Origin: an uncultured Synergistaceae bacterium
GTDB lineage: Bacteria; Synergistota; Synergistia; Synergistales; Aminobacteriaceae
DNA length: 11,553 nucleotides
Assembly (NCBI GenBank): GCA_937870605.1
Contig: CALMZW010000378.1
Location: forward strand, 1-11,553
Direction of reading: 5' to 3'
The stretch's first letter is position 1. Each line of letters starts with the position of its first letter. This document shows positions 1 through 6,610 of this stretch, one piece after another. The position numbers and the translations under genes are program-made. Below the pieces are notes generated by a model that did not search any database, was not told the origin of the DNA, and saw only the letters and a program-made list of their open reading frames with translations.

Positions 1-850
1 TGACCGCGGACTGGCCGTACCGGTCCGCGATGCCGACCATCCGCATCGGAAGGGGGGCCGCGCACAGCGCTTCCGCGACCGCCGAGCCGAGTCCGCCCAT
101 GACGGTGTGCTCTTCGCACGTGACCAGTCCCCGGACGCCCTTCACGGCGTCCGCGAGGGACTTCGCGCACAGCGGCTTGACGGTCCCGAGGTGGACGACG
201 CGCGCCGAGACGCCCTCCGCTTCCAGAATCGCCGCCGCGTCGAGGGCGATGGCGGTCATGACGCCCGTTCCGATGAGGGCGACGTCGCCGCCGTCTTTCA
301 CGACGACGGGTTTTCCGACTTCGAAGCGGGTGCTTTCGTCGAAGATGACCGGAAGGTCGTTGCGGTTGAGCCGGATGTACGCGGGGCCGTCGATGGCCGC
401 GGCGGCCCGGACGGCCCATTTCGTCTCGACAGCGTCCGCCGGACAGAAGACGGTCATGTGCGGCAGGATGCGCATTGTCGCCAGGTCCTCGATGGACTGG
501 TGCGTTGCGCCGTCCGCGAAGTCGGAAAGGCCGCAGCTCGATCCGACGATCTTGACGTTGAGGTTCGGGAGGCAGACGCCCTGCCGGATCTGGTCGAAGG
601 GACGTCCCGACGCGAAGACCGAGAAGGAGTGGGCGAACGGGATCTTTCCCGTGAGGGCGAGTCCCGCCGCGACGGAGATCATGTTCTGTTCCCCGATGCC
701 CATTTCGAAGTAGCGTTCGGGGAAGTTCTTTTCGATGACGACGGATTGCGTGGAGCCGCACAGGTCGGCGTCGAGCGCCACGATCCGGGGATTTTCCTTC
801 GCGAGGGCGAGAAGCGCTTCGCCGTATGCCGTTCGGAGATTGACCAACAT
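1..850 (-). CDS. Transketolase, C-terminal subunit (partial, runs off left edge)
   Basis: This is the second half of a split transketolase, the TPP enzyme that moves two-carbon ketol units between sugar phosphates in the non-oxidative pentose phosphate pathway (cytoplasm). The 283 visible residues hold the pyrimidine-binding domain, with the catalytic Glu54 in GIGEQN and the following AAGLALTGKIPFAHSF stretch. The transketolase C-terminal domain follows from about residue 185. The last visible residues, GIADRYGQSA, match the family's usual G-I-x-D-x-[FY]-G-x-S-A motif, so only a short tail is missing. The start follows a GAGGGGGA ribosome binding site and lies 14 bases after the stop of the N-terminal subunit, in the same operon. 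The two subunits are expected to form one active enzyme. A dihydroxyacetone synthase-like or other TPP enzyme is possible but less likely. Confidence 0.95.
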   Translation of the reverse strand, partial: MLVNLRTAYGEALLALAKENPRIVALDADLCGSTQSVVIEKNFPERYFEMGIGEQNMISVAAGLALTGKIPFAHSFSVFASGRPFDQIRQGVCLPNLNVKIVGSSCGLSDFADGATHQSIEDLATMRILPHMTVFCPADAVETKWAVRAAAAIDGPAYIRLNRNDLPVIFDESTRFEVGKPVVVKDGGDVALIGTGVMTAIALDAAAILEAEGVSARVVHLGTVKPLCAKSLADAVKGVRGLVTCEEHTVMGGLGSAVAEALCAAPLPMRMVGIADRYGQSAV

Positions 851-864
851 GGCTTTCGTCCCCC

Positions 865-1686
865 TCACATGGCCCGGATCTCGCGCCGGGCCTGTTCCTG
901 CAGGTCCTTCGTCAGCAGGTTGTTGTGATACGTGTGCGTGTTTTCCGCGAAGGAGACGCCCTTGCCCTTGACCGTCCGGGCGACGATGACCGTGGGGACG
1001 CCGCGGACGGCGGCCGCTTCGTCGAGCGCGGGAACGATCTCTTCCATTTTATGTCCGTCGATTTCGAAGGTCTTCCATCCGAACGCGGCGAATTTTCCCC
1101 GGATGTCCCCGAGGTCGTAGCGGTCGCAGGTGCGTCCGACGGCCTGGATGCCGTTCATGTCGACGATGGCCGTGAGCGTGTCCAGCTTGAACGCGGCGGC
1201 GGATGTGGCCGCTTCCCAGACCTGTCCCTCGGCAAGCTCTCCGTCGCCCAGGACGACCCACGTATGGTAGTCGAGCTTGTCGAGTCTGCCGCCGAGCGCC
1301 ATGCCCACGCCGATGGAGAGTCCCTGTCCGAGCGAACCGGTGTTCGCCTCGATGCCCGGCGTTTCGCGTTCGGGGTGCCCCTGGAGGAAGCAACCGAGCG
1401 TCTTGGTCTTGTGGAGGGTCTCCTTCGGGAAGTACCCCGCTTCGGCGAGCGCCGCGTACTGGGCGAGCACCGAATGGCCCTTGCTCATGACGAACCGGTC
1501 GCGGTTCGCCATGAAGCGGTTATGGGGATCGTGGCGCATCTTGTGGAAATACAGCGCCGTGACGATATCGGCGCAGGACAAGGAGCCGCCGAGGTGTCCC
1601 CGCTTGTCGATTCCAAGGGCGTCGATGATTCCGAGCCGGACCGCCCGCGCTTTTTCCTTCAGTTCCGTAATCGTTTCCGTGTTCAT
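865..1686 (-). CDS. Transketolase, N-terminal subunit
   Basis: This 273-residue protein is the TPP pyrophosphate-binding half of a split transketolase and works with the C-terminal subunit encoded just downstream. Visible marks are GHLGGS with His31, SKGHS with His71, GHPE with His104, and the TPP/metal motif GDGEL (147-151) continuing to DMNG with Asn178. The length is normal for the split form. An in-frame reading extends upstream to 2454, but that extension lies inside the regulator gene and looks like an arginine/proline-rich shadow. ATG at 1686 has a strong GGAGGTGG site at 1697-1690 and overlaps the regulator's TGA by four bases (ATGA), so the two genes are probably translationally coupled. 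The flux served could be pentose use or aromatic precursor supply; the sequence does not say which. Confidence 0.96.
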   Translation of the reverse strand: MNTETITELKEKARAVRLGIIDALGIDKRGHLGGSLSCADIVTALYFHKMRHDPHNRFMANRDRFVMSKGHSVLAQYAALAEAGYFPKETLHKTKTLGCFLQGHPERETPGIEANTGSLGQGLSIGVGMALGGRLDKLDYHTWVVLGDGELAEGQVWEAATSAAAFKLDTLTAIVDMNGIQAVGRTCDRYDLGDIRGKFAAFGWKTFEIDGHKMEEIVPALDEAAAVRGVPTVIVARTVKGKGVSFAENTHTYHNNLLTKDLQEQARREIRAM

Positions 1687-2432
1687 GATCCACCTCCGGA
1701 CTGGTTCTTTGGGGGTTCCGGGAGTTCCGTTTCCCGGATGATGCTCTCGAGATATTGGAGTGTGTTGTAGAGATGGGCGCGCATTTCCTTTTCCGCAAGT
1801 TTGGAGTTTTGGTCGATGACGGCTTTCGCGATGGCGATGTGGCTCTGTGCGGCCGTTTTCTTGCGTTCCGAGAAGAGGGACGTGACGATCTGCTGTTTGT
1901 AGAAGGTGGTGTGAAGGTAGTTCATGGTCTCCACGCACAGCGGGTTCCCGGCGATTTCGGCGAGGAAGCTGTGGAAGGCGATGTCCGTTTCGGCGAACTC
2001 CGACGGCGTGAGGCGTTCGTCGTCCACGGCCCCGGCGAGTTTCAGAAGCTCCTCCTCCATGCCGGGACGGATGCGTTCGGAGGCGAGGTAGGTCGTCGAG
2101 GGTTCGATGCAGATCCGGAACTCGATGATGTTGTACAACTCCTGTGCGGTCCGGCTGTCGGGAATGTGGCGGGAGAGGATGTTCTGTTCGATTTCGGACG
2201 GATTCGTGACGAAGGCGCCGAGGCCGGGCGCGACGTGGATGAGGTTTGACGCCTTCAGGTGGTTGAGCGCCTCCCGGATGGTGGAGCGCCCGACATTGAA
2301 GAGCTTGCACAGCTCCATCTCCGTCGGAAACTTCTCGCCGGGTTTCCATCGGCCGTCGCGGATCAGGTCGTGGAGCGTGTCGTAGATGATGTCGCTTCGG
2401 TTTTTCCGCTGGAATGGAACGATGACGTCCAT
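1683..2432 (-). CDS. GntR-family transcriptional regulator, FadR/FCD subfamily
   Basis: This 249-residue protein is a DNA-binding regulator that should sense a small acid or sugar-derived ligand and control the transketolase genes behind it. The winged helix-turn-helix spans about residues 10-76 (LPTE-type stretch FPTEMELCKLF, then GRSTIREALNHLK, then the GAFV wing). An all-helical FCD domain spans about 95-230. Its usual metal/ligand residues are all visible: Asp150 and His154 (ETDIAFH), His198 and His220. ATG at 2432 has a GGGGAGGT site seven bases upstream. The gene leads the operon, and a FadR-type palindrome overlaps its own predicted promoter, so autoregulation is likely (inference). 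The ligand cannot be named. The C-terminal tail ending SGGGS is glycine/serine rich because the downstream ribosome binding site is encoded in it. Confidence 0.94.
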   Translation of the reverse strand: MDVIVPFQRKNRSDIIYDTLHDLIRDGRWKPGEKFPTEMELCKLFNVGRSTIREALNHLKASNLIHVAPGLGAFVTNPSEIEQNILSRHIPDSRTAQELYNIIEFRICIEPSTTYLASERIRPGMEEELLKLAGAVDDERLTPSEFAETDIAFHSFLAEIAGNPLCVETMNYLHTTFYKQQIVTSLFSERKKTAAQSHIAIAKAVIDQNSKLAEKEMRAHLYNTLQYLESIIRETELPEPPKNQSGGGS

Positions 2433-2464
2433 AAAACGGACCTCCCCGGGACACTTGCGTGTCT

Positions 2465-2477
2465 GTTGTCAGACAAC
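2465..2477. promoter_or_regulatory. Predicted FadR/GntR operator palindrome
   Basis: GTTGTCAGACAAC is a perfect 6+1+6 inverted repeat. Its core TTGTCAGACAA fits TNGT-N3-ACNA, the published consensus for the FadR subgroup of GntR regulators. It lies 33 bases upstream of the regulator's start and overlaps the end of the predicted -10 element. The nearby FadR-type gene makes it the obvious binding site; binding itself is inferred. Confidence 0.7.
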
Positions 2478-2504
2478 GGTACCACGGACGCGACGAAACG
2501 TCAA
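2476..2504 (-). promoter_or_regulatory. Predicted sigma-70 promoter of the regulator-transketolase operon
   Basis: On the minus strand TTGACG (2504-2499) is a five-of-six -35. A 17-base spacer separates it from TACCGT (2481-2476), a weak three-of-six -10. The -10 runs straight into the FadR-type palindrome, so a bound regulator would block RNA polymerase. The weak -10 keeps confidence moderate. Confidence 0.45.
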
Positions 2505-2611
2505 ATCGATTCGCTCTATTCGCGAAAGCGCGCGAAACGATACGAAGAGTCCGTCTCCGGCCGGCCGCTCGCCATCGTCGCCGTCATGCCGTACGCGCCT
2601 CCGATTCGAAA

Positions 2612-2640
2612 TTGACAATTTATTTCCTCTGTGGTTCCAT
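2612..2640 (+). promoter_or_regulatory. Candidate promoter of the lipoprotein gene
   Basis: A perfect -35, TTGACA (2612-2617), sits in an AT-rich patch. With a 17-base spacer the -10 would be TTCCAT (2635-2640), only three of six. The leader to the start codon would be about 50 bases. The rest of the 264-base gap between the regulator and this gene shows nothing else that I can support. Confidence 0.4.
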
Positions 2641-2696
2641 TGCGTCGAATCCGCGCACAGCGCGCCGCGGATATCCGAAATCAGGAGGTGTAGCTA

Positions 2697-4343
2697 ATGC
2701 ACCGCAATTCGCGTCTCGGAACCATCCTGCTTTTATGCCTGGTCGGACTCGTCGCGGCCGGATGTTCCTCGAACGATGCGGACGTCGCCAACGGTCCTGC
2801 GACGAATCCGTTCCTGTCCGCCGCCTTGTACGGGATCACCCATTTCGACCCGTCGCAGAGCGATTCGACCCCCTACGGTCCGCCCAAGGGAACGCACCGC
2901 GTTTCCCCGGAGGACTTCCCGATCGTCTGCGGAGGGCCGGTCAACATCATCACCCTCGCGTCCACGAACCCGTCATATATGTGGGGCGTCGGAACGGACC
3001 GGGTCGCGTATATCCGGTCTTCGGGGGGGCAGTGGGTCGAGGAGGCGCGAATCGACGCGCCCGCGTACATGTCGCCGACGCTTGGGCCGATAGCACCCGA
3101 AGACCATCTCCGGATCGGCGCCATGGAGCTCGAAGGGATGACGTCGACGGATCTCAACACGGTCCTCTCGGAAAGCTACGGGCAGGCGTACAACCTTCGC
3201 ATCATGAATTCCTCCTATTCGGCCGTGGACAACGACAATGTCCTGTACGCGAATTACGGAAACGGCGTCTACGCGTTCGCGCTCGTGAATCCGAACGATC
3301 CTTCGGCGGGGATCGCGGTCGTCCGCAGCATCGCGGACATCCGCTCGATCCAGGGGGCGATCGTCGAAGGCGTGCGCCTTTTCGGACTGTCGATGACCTA
3401 CGACGGGCGCCTTCTGGTGGCTTTCAGCAACGGCCTCGCCGCGATCGACCGGAGCCTCGATCCGGCGACCGCGCAGTTCATCGCGTTCGGGGCCGGGGAG
3501 ACCGTGTACAATTCGATCGCGGTGGACGAGAACAACGGCGTCTATATCGCGACGGACAAGTTCATGCACAAGCTCGTCTGGACCGGAACGACGCTCTCGA
3601 CCCTCGAAGCGGACGGGGCGTGGATCAGCGCATACGACGCGCCGACGGACGCCGTTCCGCCGATGATCAAGTTCGGCCTCGGGACGGGGTCGACGCCGAC
3701 GCTCATGGGCTTCGGAACCGACCCGGACAAGCTCGTCGTGATCACGGACGGGTGCAAGCAGATGAAGCTCGTGGCCTTCTGGCGCGACGCGATTCCTGAG
3801 GGGTTCGTCCAGAAGCCGGGGACCGCGTCCCGCCGCATCGCGGGGCAGATCCAGGTGACGTGCGGCTTCTCGCCGGTTCCGGAGTGGATCCAGTCGGAAC
3901 AGTCGGTCGTCGTGAACGGCTACGGCGCGTTCGTCGTGAACAATATCCCGGAGAACGCCGCGACCTACGATATCGCGAACGCGAACAAGATCCTCGGCGT
4001 GGCCGCGATGGGACCGATGTACGCCCCGCCGACGGGCGCGCAGCGCTTCGCGTGGGATCCCGTCGCCGACGAGTGGATATCGGTGTGGGCCCGGAGCGAC
4101 GTATCGTCGACGAGCATGGTGCCCATCCACAGCCGGTTGGGAAGCATGGCGCTCGTGAACGGCTATACGGCCGCCGACGGCTGGGAGGTCACCGGGATGG
4201 ACTGGACGACGGGGACGACGGTCCACAGGACGATCTTCGGTCACAAGACGTTCGGCAACGGCGCCTACGCGATCCTGCAATACCTGAATAACGGGGACCT
4301 GCTCTTCAACAGCTTCGTCGGCCCCTACCGCGTATCGTACTGA
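2697..4343 (+). CDS. Lipoprotein of unknown function, beta-propeller-like
   Basis: I do not recognise this 548-residue protein by name. The N-terminus is a lipoprotein signal: basic MHRNSR, a hydrophobic stretch, then LVAAGC with the lipidated Cys23, so it should be membrane-anchored outside the cytoplasm. The mature part has repeated blade-like units of two to four short strands, for example near residues 171-195, 226-250, 270-296 and 335-362. Phrases such as GLSMTYDGRLLVAF and NSIAVDENNGVYIAT resemble SMP-30/YVTN-type beta-propellers. A conserved-looking segment near residues 47-65 (THFDPSQSDSTPYGPPKG) precedes the propeller. Four cysteines remain after Cys23 would be unusual; I see Cys78, Cys353 and Cys389, which may form a disulphide. 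AGGAGGTG lies six bases before the ATG. The gene stands alone between a promoter candidate and a strong terminator. The propeller call is inference from the repeats. Confidence 0.85.
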   Translation: MHRNSRLGTILLLCLVGLVAAGCSSNDADVANGPATNPFLSAALYGITHFDPSQSDSTPYGPPKGTHRVSPEDFPIVCGGPVNIITLASTNPSYMWGVGTDRVAYIRSSGGQWVEEARIDAPAYMSPTLGPIAPEDHLRIGAMELEGMTSTDLNTVLSESYGQAYNLRIMNSSYSAVDNDNVLYANYGNGVYAFALVNPNDPSAGIAVVRSIADIRSIQGAIVEGVRLFGLSMTYDGRLLVAFSNGLAAIDRSLDPATAQFIAFGAGETVYNSIAVDENNGVYIATDKFMHKLVWTGTTLSTLEADGAWISAYDAPTDAVPPMIKFGLGTGSTPTLMGFGTDPDKLVVITDGCKQMKLVAFWRDAIPEGFVQKPGTASRRIAGQIQVTCGFSPVPEWIQSEQSVVVNGYGAFVVNNIPENAATYDIANANKILGVAAMGPMYAPPTGAQRFAWDPVADEWISVWARSDVSSTSMVPIHSRLGSMALVNGYTAADGWEVTGMDWTTGTTVHRTIFGHKTFGNGAYAILQYLNNGDLLFNSFVGPYRVSY

Positions 4344-4378
4344 GAAGACGTCCGTTCATTCAATACTGGAAGACAGAG

Positions 4379-4415
4379 AGCGCCGCGATGTCGATCCCGA
4401 CGTCGCGGCGCTTTT
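4379..4415 (+). terminator. Rho-independent terminator after the lipoprotein gene
   Basis: A 15-base-pair stem, arms 4379-4393 and 4398-4412 with one G-U pair, closes a four-base ATCC loop. It is followed by TTTT (4412-4415). It begins 36 bases after the stop codon. This is one of the strongest hairpins in the window. Confidence 0.85.
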
Positions 4416-4440
4416 CGTCGGCGCGCGTTTCCCTGCGTAT

Positions 4441-4507
4441 CGGCGTTTCTCTGTGCGGAACGATGCCGGAATGACCAATTTTTCGTCCGGCGTATTCCGA
4501 AACGCCG
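4441..4507. repeat. Nested inverted repeat in the intergenic gap
   Basis: CGGCGTTTC (4441-4449) and GAAACGCCG (4499-4507) are perfect nine-base inverted arms. Inside lie alternative pairs: CGGAAT (4467-4472) with ATTCCG (4494-4499), and GCCGGA (4465-4470) with TCCGGC (4486-4491). The structure ends just before a consensus -10. It could be a regulator binding region or a remnant element; no T-tract follows, so it is not an obvious terminator. Confidence 0.4.
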
Positions 4508-4522
4508 CGGATTGCGTATAAT
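4495..4522 (+). promoter_or_regulatory. Predicted promoter of the partner-switching operon
   Basis: TATAAT (4517-4522) is a perfect -10. The best -35 is TTCCGA (4495-4500), three of six, with a 16-base spacer. Transcription from here would give a leader of roughly 180 bases before the STAS gene. The leader holds a T-run (4548-4554), a 47-codon reading frame without a ribosome binding site, and only short hairpins. This covers the 366-base gap between 4343 and 4710. Confidence 0.5.
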
Positions 4523-4709
4523 GGGAAAATCTATAAGAACCGTATCCTTTTTTTACTAGATGCAATTTTCGTCGGCCGCTTTGTCCGGGCCATTGTTTCC
4601 CGGAACCAATGCGTTCCTGTCCGTATGTACGTCGTCCGCGACCGCGTGTCGGGCGCGGGGTGTTTTCCGGTGGACGCAGGCGATTCTCTTTCGTTGGGAG
4701 TGATTCGGC

Positions 4710-5042
4710 ATGTTCGATATGAAGTTCGAGGATGAAGCGAAGGGGCGGGTGGCCTTCTTGACCGGGCGCCTCGATACGAAGGCGGCGCAGGATTTCGAAA
4801 AGATGGCCCTCTCCTGGGAGTGCCGCAATGTGGTTCTGGATTTTACGGACCTCGAATACATCAGCAGCGCGGGGCTCCGTTCCATTCTGGTCCTCGCCAA
4901 GCGCCTGCTGCCCCAGGGGGGCAAGCTCGTGCTTTTCGGGATGTCCGGCGTCGTCGAAGAGGTCTTCGGCGTTTCCGGGTTCGACAGCTTCCTTCCGGTC
5001 GCCCGAAGCCGGGAAGACGCTCTCGCGCTTTTGCCCGAGTAG
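4710..5042 (+). CDS. STAS-domain anti-sigma-factor antagonist
   Basis: This 110-residue single STAS domain belongs to the SpoIIAA/RsbV type. It alternates between a phosphorylated form and an unphosphorylated form that binds a partner kinase. The core VVLDFTDLEYISSAGLR (residues 41-57) aligns with the family's phosphorylation loop. By alignment to SpoIIAA the acceptor serine should be Ser53, with Ser52 beside it. Length is typical. GGGAG at 4696-4700 lies nine bases before the ATG. It is the first gene of a four-gene run with its kinase and phosphatase, so all three partner-switch roles are present. What it ultimately controls cannot be told, as no sigma factor is adjacent. Confidence 0.93.
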   Translation: MFDMKFEDEAKGRVAFLTGRLDTKAAQDFEKMALSWECRNVVLDFTDLEYISSAGLRSILVLAKRLLPQGGKLVLFGMSGVVEEVFGVSGFDSFLPVARSREDALALLPE

Positions 5043-5060
5043 GGAACGGAGGAAGAGATT

Positions 5061-5525
5061 ATGAACGATTCGAGTCGGCCTGCTCCGGACGCACAGGAAA
5101 ACCGCGCGGGTTTTCCCGGGGGCGAGCGCACCTGGCCCGCTTCGCTGGATTATCTTGAAGAAATGCGCGGGTTCGTGATGGCCGTGGCCGAAGAGGGGAC
5201 CCTGCCTCCCAGACGCGTGTCCCATCTGGACCTCGCGCTCGAGGAGATCATCGTCAACATCTGCTCGTACGCCTATCAGACGCCTCCCGGGGAGCTCACG
5301 ATCCGCATCGAGGATACGCCCCGCTCCTTTTCGGTCGAGTTCGTCGACAACGGCGTTCCGTTCGATCCGCTCTCGGCGGAGGATCCCGACGTGTCGCGTC
5401 CGCTCATGGAGCGGGATGTCGGCGGACTGGGCATCCTGCTCGTTCGGCGGATCATGGATGAGGTTCACTATGCGAGGAGAGGCAGTCTGAACTGCCTGCG
5501 AATCGTCGTGACGAAGCCCGAATGA
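5061..5525 (+). CDS. RsbW-type anti-sigma-factor serine kinase (HATPase_c_2)
   Basis: This 154-residue cytoplasmic protein is a GHKL-fold ATPase expected to phosphorylate the STAS protein encoded 18 bases upstream. The N-box is LALEEIIVN (Glu61 or Glu62, Asn66). The G1 box is FVDNG (Asp96 to Gly98) and the G2 box is DVGGLG (119-124). There is no dimerisation/phosphoacceptor histidine domain, so it is not a two-component kinase. The first 20 or so residues are polar and weakly conserved in look, but GGAGG at 5048-5052 with eight bases to ATG supports this start. Its TGA overlaps the next gene's ATG (ATGA), suggesting coupled translation. Confidence 0.93.
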   Translation: MNDSSRPAPDAQENRAGFPGGERTWPASLDYLEEMRGFVMAVAEEGTLPPRRVSHLDLALEEIIVNICSYAYQTPPGELTIRIEDTPRSFSVEFVDNGVPFDPLSAEDPDVSRPLMERDVGGLGILLVRRIMDEVHYARRGSLNCLRIVVTKPE

Positions 5526-6610
5526 GTTCCGGCGACAGGCTCCCGACCGCACGGCGACGGTTTCGTTCGCCGGCCGCTTTCGTCGCGCCGGTGCTGCTGT
5601 TCCTGCTTGTCGCGGCGGCGGCGTTCGCCGCGGCTTCGTTCGCCGCGGAGGACGCTTCGAAGGCGCTGAAAAAAGCGTCCCTGACGCTTCACTGGTACCC
5701 CCAGACGCAGTTCGCGGGCTATTACATGGCCCGGGAGAAGGGCTTCTTCGCACAACGCGGGATCGACATGGAGATCCGGCGGGGCGGGGCGGACGTCGAC
5801 GTCGTCGAGGAGCTGCGGTCCGGACGGACGCTCTTTTCGACGATGTTCCTGACCGGGGCGCTTCGCTTCCGGACGGAAGCGATCAGCCTCGTGAACGTCG
5901 GACAGATCGTGAACCGGAGCAATCTGCTGATCGTCGCGAAGAAGAAGAGCGGCATCAGGACGGTGAAGGACCTGAACGGCCGCAAGATGAGCCTCTGGGG
6001 GGACCACTTCGCCGGCGCGTACAAGAAGCTCTTCGCCGCGAAGGGCATCTGGCCGGTCATCCGCCCGCAGTTCTTCTCCGTGGATCTGTTCCTTCGGGGC
6101 GCCGTGGACGCGTGCAACGCGATGACGTACAACGAGTACGTGCGCATCCTGCAGGCGGGGCACCGGCCGGACGACCTGACGGTGATCTCGCTGCGGGAGG
6201 AGGGGTACGACTTTCCCGAGGATGGGATCTACTGCCTCGAAGCGACGTGGACGAGCGATCCGCAACTCTGCCGCGATGTCCGGGACGCTTCGCTCGAAGG
6301 GTGGCGGTACGCCGCGGCCCATCCCGACGAGGCCGTCGACCTGATCTTGAAGCTCGCCGACGAGGTGGGCTACACGGTCAACAGGCTGTTGCTGCGCTCG
6401 ATGCTCCTGTCGATCCTTCCGTCCATTTTCCCGGAATCGTCGGAATCGGGAGTTCTTCCGTGGGTTCCCGGCGCCCTTTCGCGGAAGTCCTACGAAAACA
6501 CCGTCGCGATGATGAACGAGGTGTTCGTCGGCGATCAGTGGAACGTCTCCTACGACATCTTCCATCCGGTCGGCGTCGAGGCGGCGGAGGTCTCCCCCGA
6601 TGCCCGGTAA
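5522..6610 (+). CDS. Exported NMT1/THI5-like solute-binding protein
   Basis: This 362-residue protein has a basic N-terminus and a hydrophobic signal segment (about 17-41), with likely cleavage or anchoring near FAAASFAAE. The mature part opens with LTLHWYPQTQFAGYYMAREKG (54-74), the hallmark of the NMT1/THI5-like periplasmic binding family. TYNEY (202-206) and DGIYCLE (234-240) are also typical of it. Members bind pyrimidines, thiamine precursors, riboflavin or other small molecules, usually for ABC transporters. Here no permease or ATPase gene is near. It lies between a serine kinase and a Cache phosphatase, overlapping both genes, so I infer a sensory role presenting a ligand to the phosphatase. 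The ligand is unknown. A lipobox is absent. Confidence 0.9.
   Translation: MSSGDRLPTARRRFRSPAAFVAPVLLFLLVAAAAFAAASFAAEDASKALKKASLTLHWYPQTQFAGYYMAREKGFFAQRGIDMEIRRGGADVDVVEELRSGRTLFSTMFLTGALRFRTEAISLVNVGQIVNRSNLLIVAKKKSGIRTVKDLNGRKMSLWGDHFAGAYKKLFAAKGIWPVIRPQFFSVDLFLRGAVDACNAMTYNEYVRILQAGHRPDDLTVISLREEGYDFPEDGIYCLEATWTSDPQLCRDVRDASLEGWRYAAAHPDEAVDLILKLADEVGYTVNRLLLRSMLLSILPSIFPESSESGVLPWVPGALSRKSYENTVAMMNEVFVGDQWNVSYDIFHPVGVEAAEVSPDAR

Noticed and set aside
107..928. Plus-strand open frame across the transketolase C-terminal gene
   Set aside because: It is antisense to a gene with clear conserved motifs; the composition is that of a shadow frame.
1687..2454. In-frame N-terminal extension of the transketolase N-terminal subunit
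   Set aside because: The extra residues are a basic, proline-rich shadow inside the GntR gene; the strong ribosome binding site and family alignment put the start at 1686.
2973..4280. Long open frame on the minus strand opposite the lipoprotein gene
   Set aside because: The translation is dominated by Arg, Asp, Val and His with no domain or ribosome binding site; it is a GC-driven shadow of the lipoprotein gene.
4594..4637. Small GC hairpins in the STAS leader (CCGGG/CCCGG, GGAAC/GTTCC)
   Set aside because: The stems are five base pairs and expected by chance in GC-rich DNA.
4560..4703. 47-residue leader peptide gene before the STAS gene
   Set aside because: It has no ribosome binding site and no recognisable composition; kept only as a point in the leader finding.
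5522..6610. Thiamine-precursor ABC uptake system
   Set aside because: The binding protein family fits, but no permease, ATPase, thiamine gene or TPP riboswitch is present in the window.
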